DNA of 32,329 nucleotides from Candidatus Shapirobacteria bacterium GW2011_GWF2_37_20. GTDB taxonomy: Bacteria; Patescibacteriota; Microgenomatia; UBA12405. The translations under genes and the position numbers were made by a program. The stretch covers positions 1-32,329 of the forward strand of contig LBTB01000007.1 of the NCBI GenBank assembly GCA_000989305.1, given 5' to 3'. The notes below the pieces were generated by a model, which searched no databases, was not told where the DNA came from, and saw only the letters and a program-made list of their open reading frames with translations. Below are positions 30,257 through 32,329 of this stretch, in pieces (position 1 is the stretch's first letter; every line of letters starts with the position of its first letter).

Positions 30257-31317
30257 ATGTCTATTAAGGAGGTAGTTCGTGATGTCTAAAGAACTGTCAA
30301 TACTGTTTCATGCAGACTTATGGCATGACTCCTAAGAATTCAGAAATTATAGCCGAGCCCAAAGAAGCCATTGCTCAACTGCTATCCTCAGCAACCTATC
30401 ATCCTGATTCTGTTGTTATGTTGGCCAGCGAAACAGATGCCTTCATGAACAAAAAAAATACTGAATATTTCAAGAGATTAATTAACGAGTGGACAAATAG
30501 CAAAATACCCAATCCCATCGCCATGGTAACCAAATGCCACATACCTGACGATTTTATTAAATTTGCCCAAGAATCCGAAGCAAAAATAATCTTCTATTTA
30601 AGTTATTCCGGTTTAACCAAACCCATCGAACCAACTACCAGAATCGAAGATTTGAAAAATAACTTTATCAGATTAAAAAATGCAAACTTACCAGTCATTC
30701 ACTATTGGCGACCATTTTTACCTCAAAATTCTTCACCTGAAATTATTAATGAAGTGGCCAAAAATGTTGTTCCCTATGCAGACTGTTCCATGATAAATGG
30801 GTTAAAAATAAACGACGGAATTATCGAAAGACTAAAAACATATTGGCCAGAAATTGAAAAATTCAAAGGTATTGACGAACAAATTGGTTCGGTTTGGCCC
30901 AAAGGTACGAGAGAATATCTTAAAGACTTTATGTCTGCTGAGTATCCAAACTATCCAATATATTGGACAAATTCATGCGCCGTTTCTCACCAGCTTAATA
31001 GGCCTGACTTTAATGCCTTTTTTGGTACTGTTTACTGTGGAAATTCCAATTGTCCTCCCAAACAAAGAGACCTCTGCAAAAAAAATGATATCCCGGTTGC
31101 ATCACGCGAACCTGAACTTAAACTAGCGCTGGATAAACTTAATATCAAAAATGACTACAAAATCACCGGAAACTCAGTTGTTATGGAAGGTTCTTTAAAC
31201 CATGCACAAATAGTTTATTTACGTCAAAGAGTAAATTCTCCAATCATTGCCCCAAAATATATCTGTACCAATGAATGGAGTGGAATGGTCCTGCAAAGAC
31301 CAGATATAGAAATTTAA
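30257..31317 (+). pseudogene. Radical SAM enzyme, frameshifted just before the CxxxCxxC motif
   Basis: The main frame carries radical SAM motifs: cysteines C-L-K-N-C-Q-Y-C (30283-30306), then LASETDAF, IAMVTKCHI, a barrel continuing to VIHYWRPFLP, and a C-terminal cysteine group (CAVSHQ, then C-x4-C-x6-C in YCGNSNCPPKQRDLC) that could bind another iron-sulfur cluster. It resembles the spore-photoproduct-lyase-like branch. That frame has TGA at 30280-30282 directly before the first cysteine and no start codon until ATG 30310, beyond the cysteines. ATG 30257 in another frame, 6 bases after a -10 box, gives MSIKEVVRDV and stop. Adding one base at 30282/30283 joins them as MSIKEVVRDCLKNCQYCF, a natural N-terminus for about 353 residues. 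A one-base deletion or a sequencing error is likely. Confidence 0.7.
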
Positions 31318-31324
31318 ATAATAT

Positions 31325-32329
31325 ATGAACCAAGTCAAAGAAATATTTAACCAAACACTCTTCGTCAAAGAAAAATTCAAAAAAATAGAAACTAAAGAAT
31401 GGTCTACCAAAGAGTTTGGCACAGAACTAATGGTTCAGACGGGACATCTTAGCGATATTCTTTTGCGTCAGGGTTTCAAACATAACCCATACAACATTGA
31501 CGAAAACAACAAACATCTTGGCGACGAAATGTCAGATATTCTTTTAAACACTTTTTCGATTATAGACACCACAGGCATAAGTCCTGAATCCTTAACCAGA
31601 AGCATTCAAAATGAAATTAGTTCAGGCACTTTAGTCGAGTCGCTAGATTGGAAGCAAGTCGGGGATTTTGGAATCGAACAAAGCCGACAAGAGTCTCCGG
31701 AAAAGCCAATTGACCAATCTCTTTTTGAAAAAATTATTAAACATTCAAGTGAAATGTTTTTCCTTACCAGAAATGAAGAATTAGTCTTAGAAGATATTTT
31801 AAACACTGCCACCAAACTAACCATCAATACTTTTGCTCTTGGTAAATATATGGAACTGAACCTACCCGGTTATTTTGACAAGATGACTGTCGAATCAGAA
31901 GCTTTTGTTGATCAAAAATATCTTAAAAATATCGAATCTTATCCGTATAAAGTCGCTCCCATCAATCTGGTAATTGAAGAATCAGCTCTACCTTTTCTTG
32001 AAAAGCCACCGGCAATTAAATTGCCAAATGTTGAGCCATTACCCTTCCTATTATTGAGATCAAGTGGACTTTCTTGGGCTGACTTCACTCGAGAAAAAAT
32101 ACAAGAAGGCGGCTTTTCCATTGATCATGAAAGGGAAGTTACCGACTTTGAGGTATTAGCCAGACATCTTTATCCCGCTTTTGCCGATAAAGAAGAAACC
32201 TATCTTTGGTTTCTAATTTCCAGAAAAGCCTTTCCCGAGAATTATAATATCGGCCACGCCTTTGTTCTTTCGGAAAAAGACGCCGAAAGATATGCAGAAA
32301 TTGACTCATTAAAAAGAAAAATCAGGTCC
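31325..32329 (+). CDS. MazG-like / NDK-like protein, partial at the window edge
   Basis: The gene starts at ATG 31325, 7 bases after the radical SAM stop, and is still open at the last base (335 residues seen, no stop). The N-terminal half is helical, with two segments resembling MazG-type nucleotide pyrophosphohydrolases: HLGDEMSDILLNTFSIID (about residues 62-79) and, more weakly, LEDILNTATKLTINTFALG (about 158-176). After a linker, a segment from about residue 243 (PLPFLLLRSSGLSWADFTR, then EGGFSIDHEREVTDFEVLARHLYPAF) resembles the start of the nucleoside diphosphate kinase fold; the catalytic histidine region is not yet reached or not present. Both matches are by eye and weak. It is probably co-transcribed with the radical SAM gene. 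Confidence 0.5.
   Translation, partial: MNQVKEIFNQTLFVKEKFKKIETKEWSTKEFGTELMVQTGHLSDILLRQGFKHNPYNIDENNKHLGDEMSDILLNTFSIIDTTGISPESLTRSIQNEISSGTLVESLDWKQVGDFGIEQSRQESPEKPIDQSLFEKIIKHSSEMFFLTRNEELVLEDILNTATKLTINTFALGKYMELNLPGYFDKMTVESEAFVDQKYLKNIESYPYKVAPINLVIEESALPFLEKPPAIKLPNVEPLPFLLLRSSGLSWADFTREKIQEGGFSIDHEREVTDFEVLARHLYPAFADKEETYLWFLISRKAFPENYNIGHAFVLSEKDAERYAEIDSLKRKIRS

Noticed and set aside
30271-30312. Reading TGA as glycine to extend the radical SAM frame upstream (as in Gracilibacteria and SR1).
   Set aside because: TGA ends hsdM, the Cas4-like gene and the zinc-ribbon gene exactly at the next start codons, and a TAA stops the extended frame at 30265-30267 anyway. The standard bacterial code fits.
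30257-30312. Programmed -1 frameshift to join the two radical SAM frames.
   Set aside because: No slippery heptamer is visible at CGTGATGTC and no clear downstream structure was found. A one-base deletion or sequence error is simpler.

Overview
The window is AT-rich bacterial DNA with tightly packed genes, many short proteins and very few Shine-Dalgarno sequences. Many genes instead have a TATAAT-like -10 box ending 5 to 9 bases before the start codon, sometimes with a -35 box, which suggests leaderless transcripts. Gene content (QueH, a DUF4342 protein, a TrmH-like methylase, many orphan small membrane proteins, a stand-alone asparaginyl-tRNA-synthetase-like protein) fits a Candidate Phyla Radiation (Patescibacteria) genome. 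That placement is an inference. TGA is used as a normal stop codon, which argues against the glycine-UGA lineages.

Left chromosomal flank (1-3169): a desulforedoxin-like mini-protein, a small charged protein, a TrmH/SpoU methylase, a DUF4342 protein, QueH, two membrane proteins and three tRNA genes: Ser(CGA), Arg(GCG) and Ser(GCT).

Integrated element (about 3163-22582, 19.4 kb): the 3' end of tRNA-Ser(GCT) and the sequence just after it (TCCGCCAAAGGGTCAAAG...) recur at 22542. The repeat is 23 bp exact and 38 of 41 bp overall, which I read as attL and attR. Just inside the left end, on the minus strand, lie a small exported protein, a serine recombinase, an HTH protein and a ParB-domain DNA methyltransferase whose ribosome binding site can be masked by a hairpin. 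Then, on the plus strand, come a complete type I restriction-modification operon (hsdM-hsdS-hsdR) and, 12 bases later, an unusual 852-residue fusion (altered N6-methylase, HsdS-like recognition domain, PD-(D/E)XK nuclease-like domain, coiled coil, HEPN-like RNxxxH domain). It is followed by a Cas4/RecB-like nuclease. Next are a membrane-anchored trypsin-like protease and a split, domain-permuted FtsK pair whose ATPase domain has lost its Walker A motif. The element ends with a tiny membrane protein, a multi-zinc-ribbon protein and a nucleotidyltransferase-fold protein with a possible HEPN motif. The element looks like a mobile defence island.

Right chromosomal flank (22583-32329): an MccF/LdcA-like S66 peptidase, a small leaderless protein, an amidohydrolase, a HisRS/HisZ-like class II synthetase paralogue, a SAM methyltransferase, an AsnRS-like synthetase without an anticodon-binding domain (opposite strand), a RelA/SpoT homologue with an intact hydrolase but eroded synthetase, a radical SAM gene broken by a one-base frameshift just before its CxxxCxxC motif, and a partial MazG-like/NDK-like protein. 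Two synthetase paralogues beside a peptidase, an amidohydrolase, a methyltransferase and a radical SAM enzyme suggest an uncharacterised amino-acid or nucleotide-conjugate pathway. This is a hypothesis.
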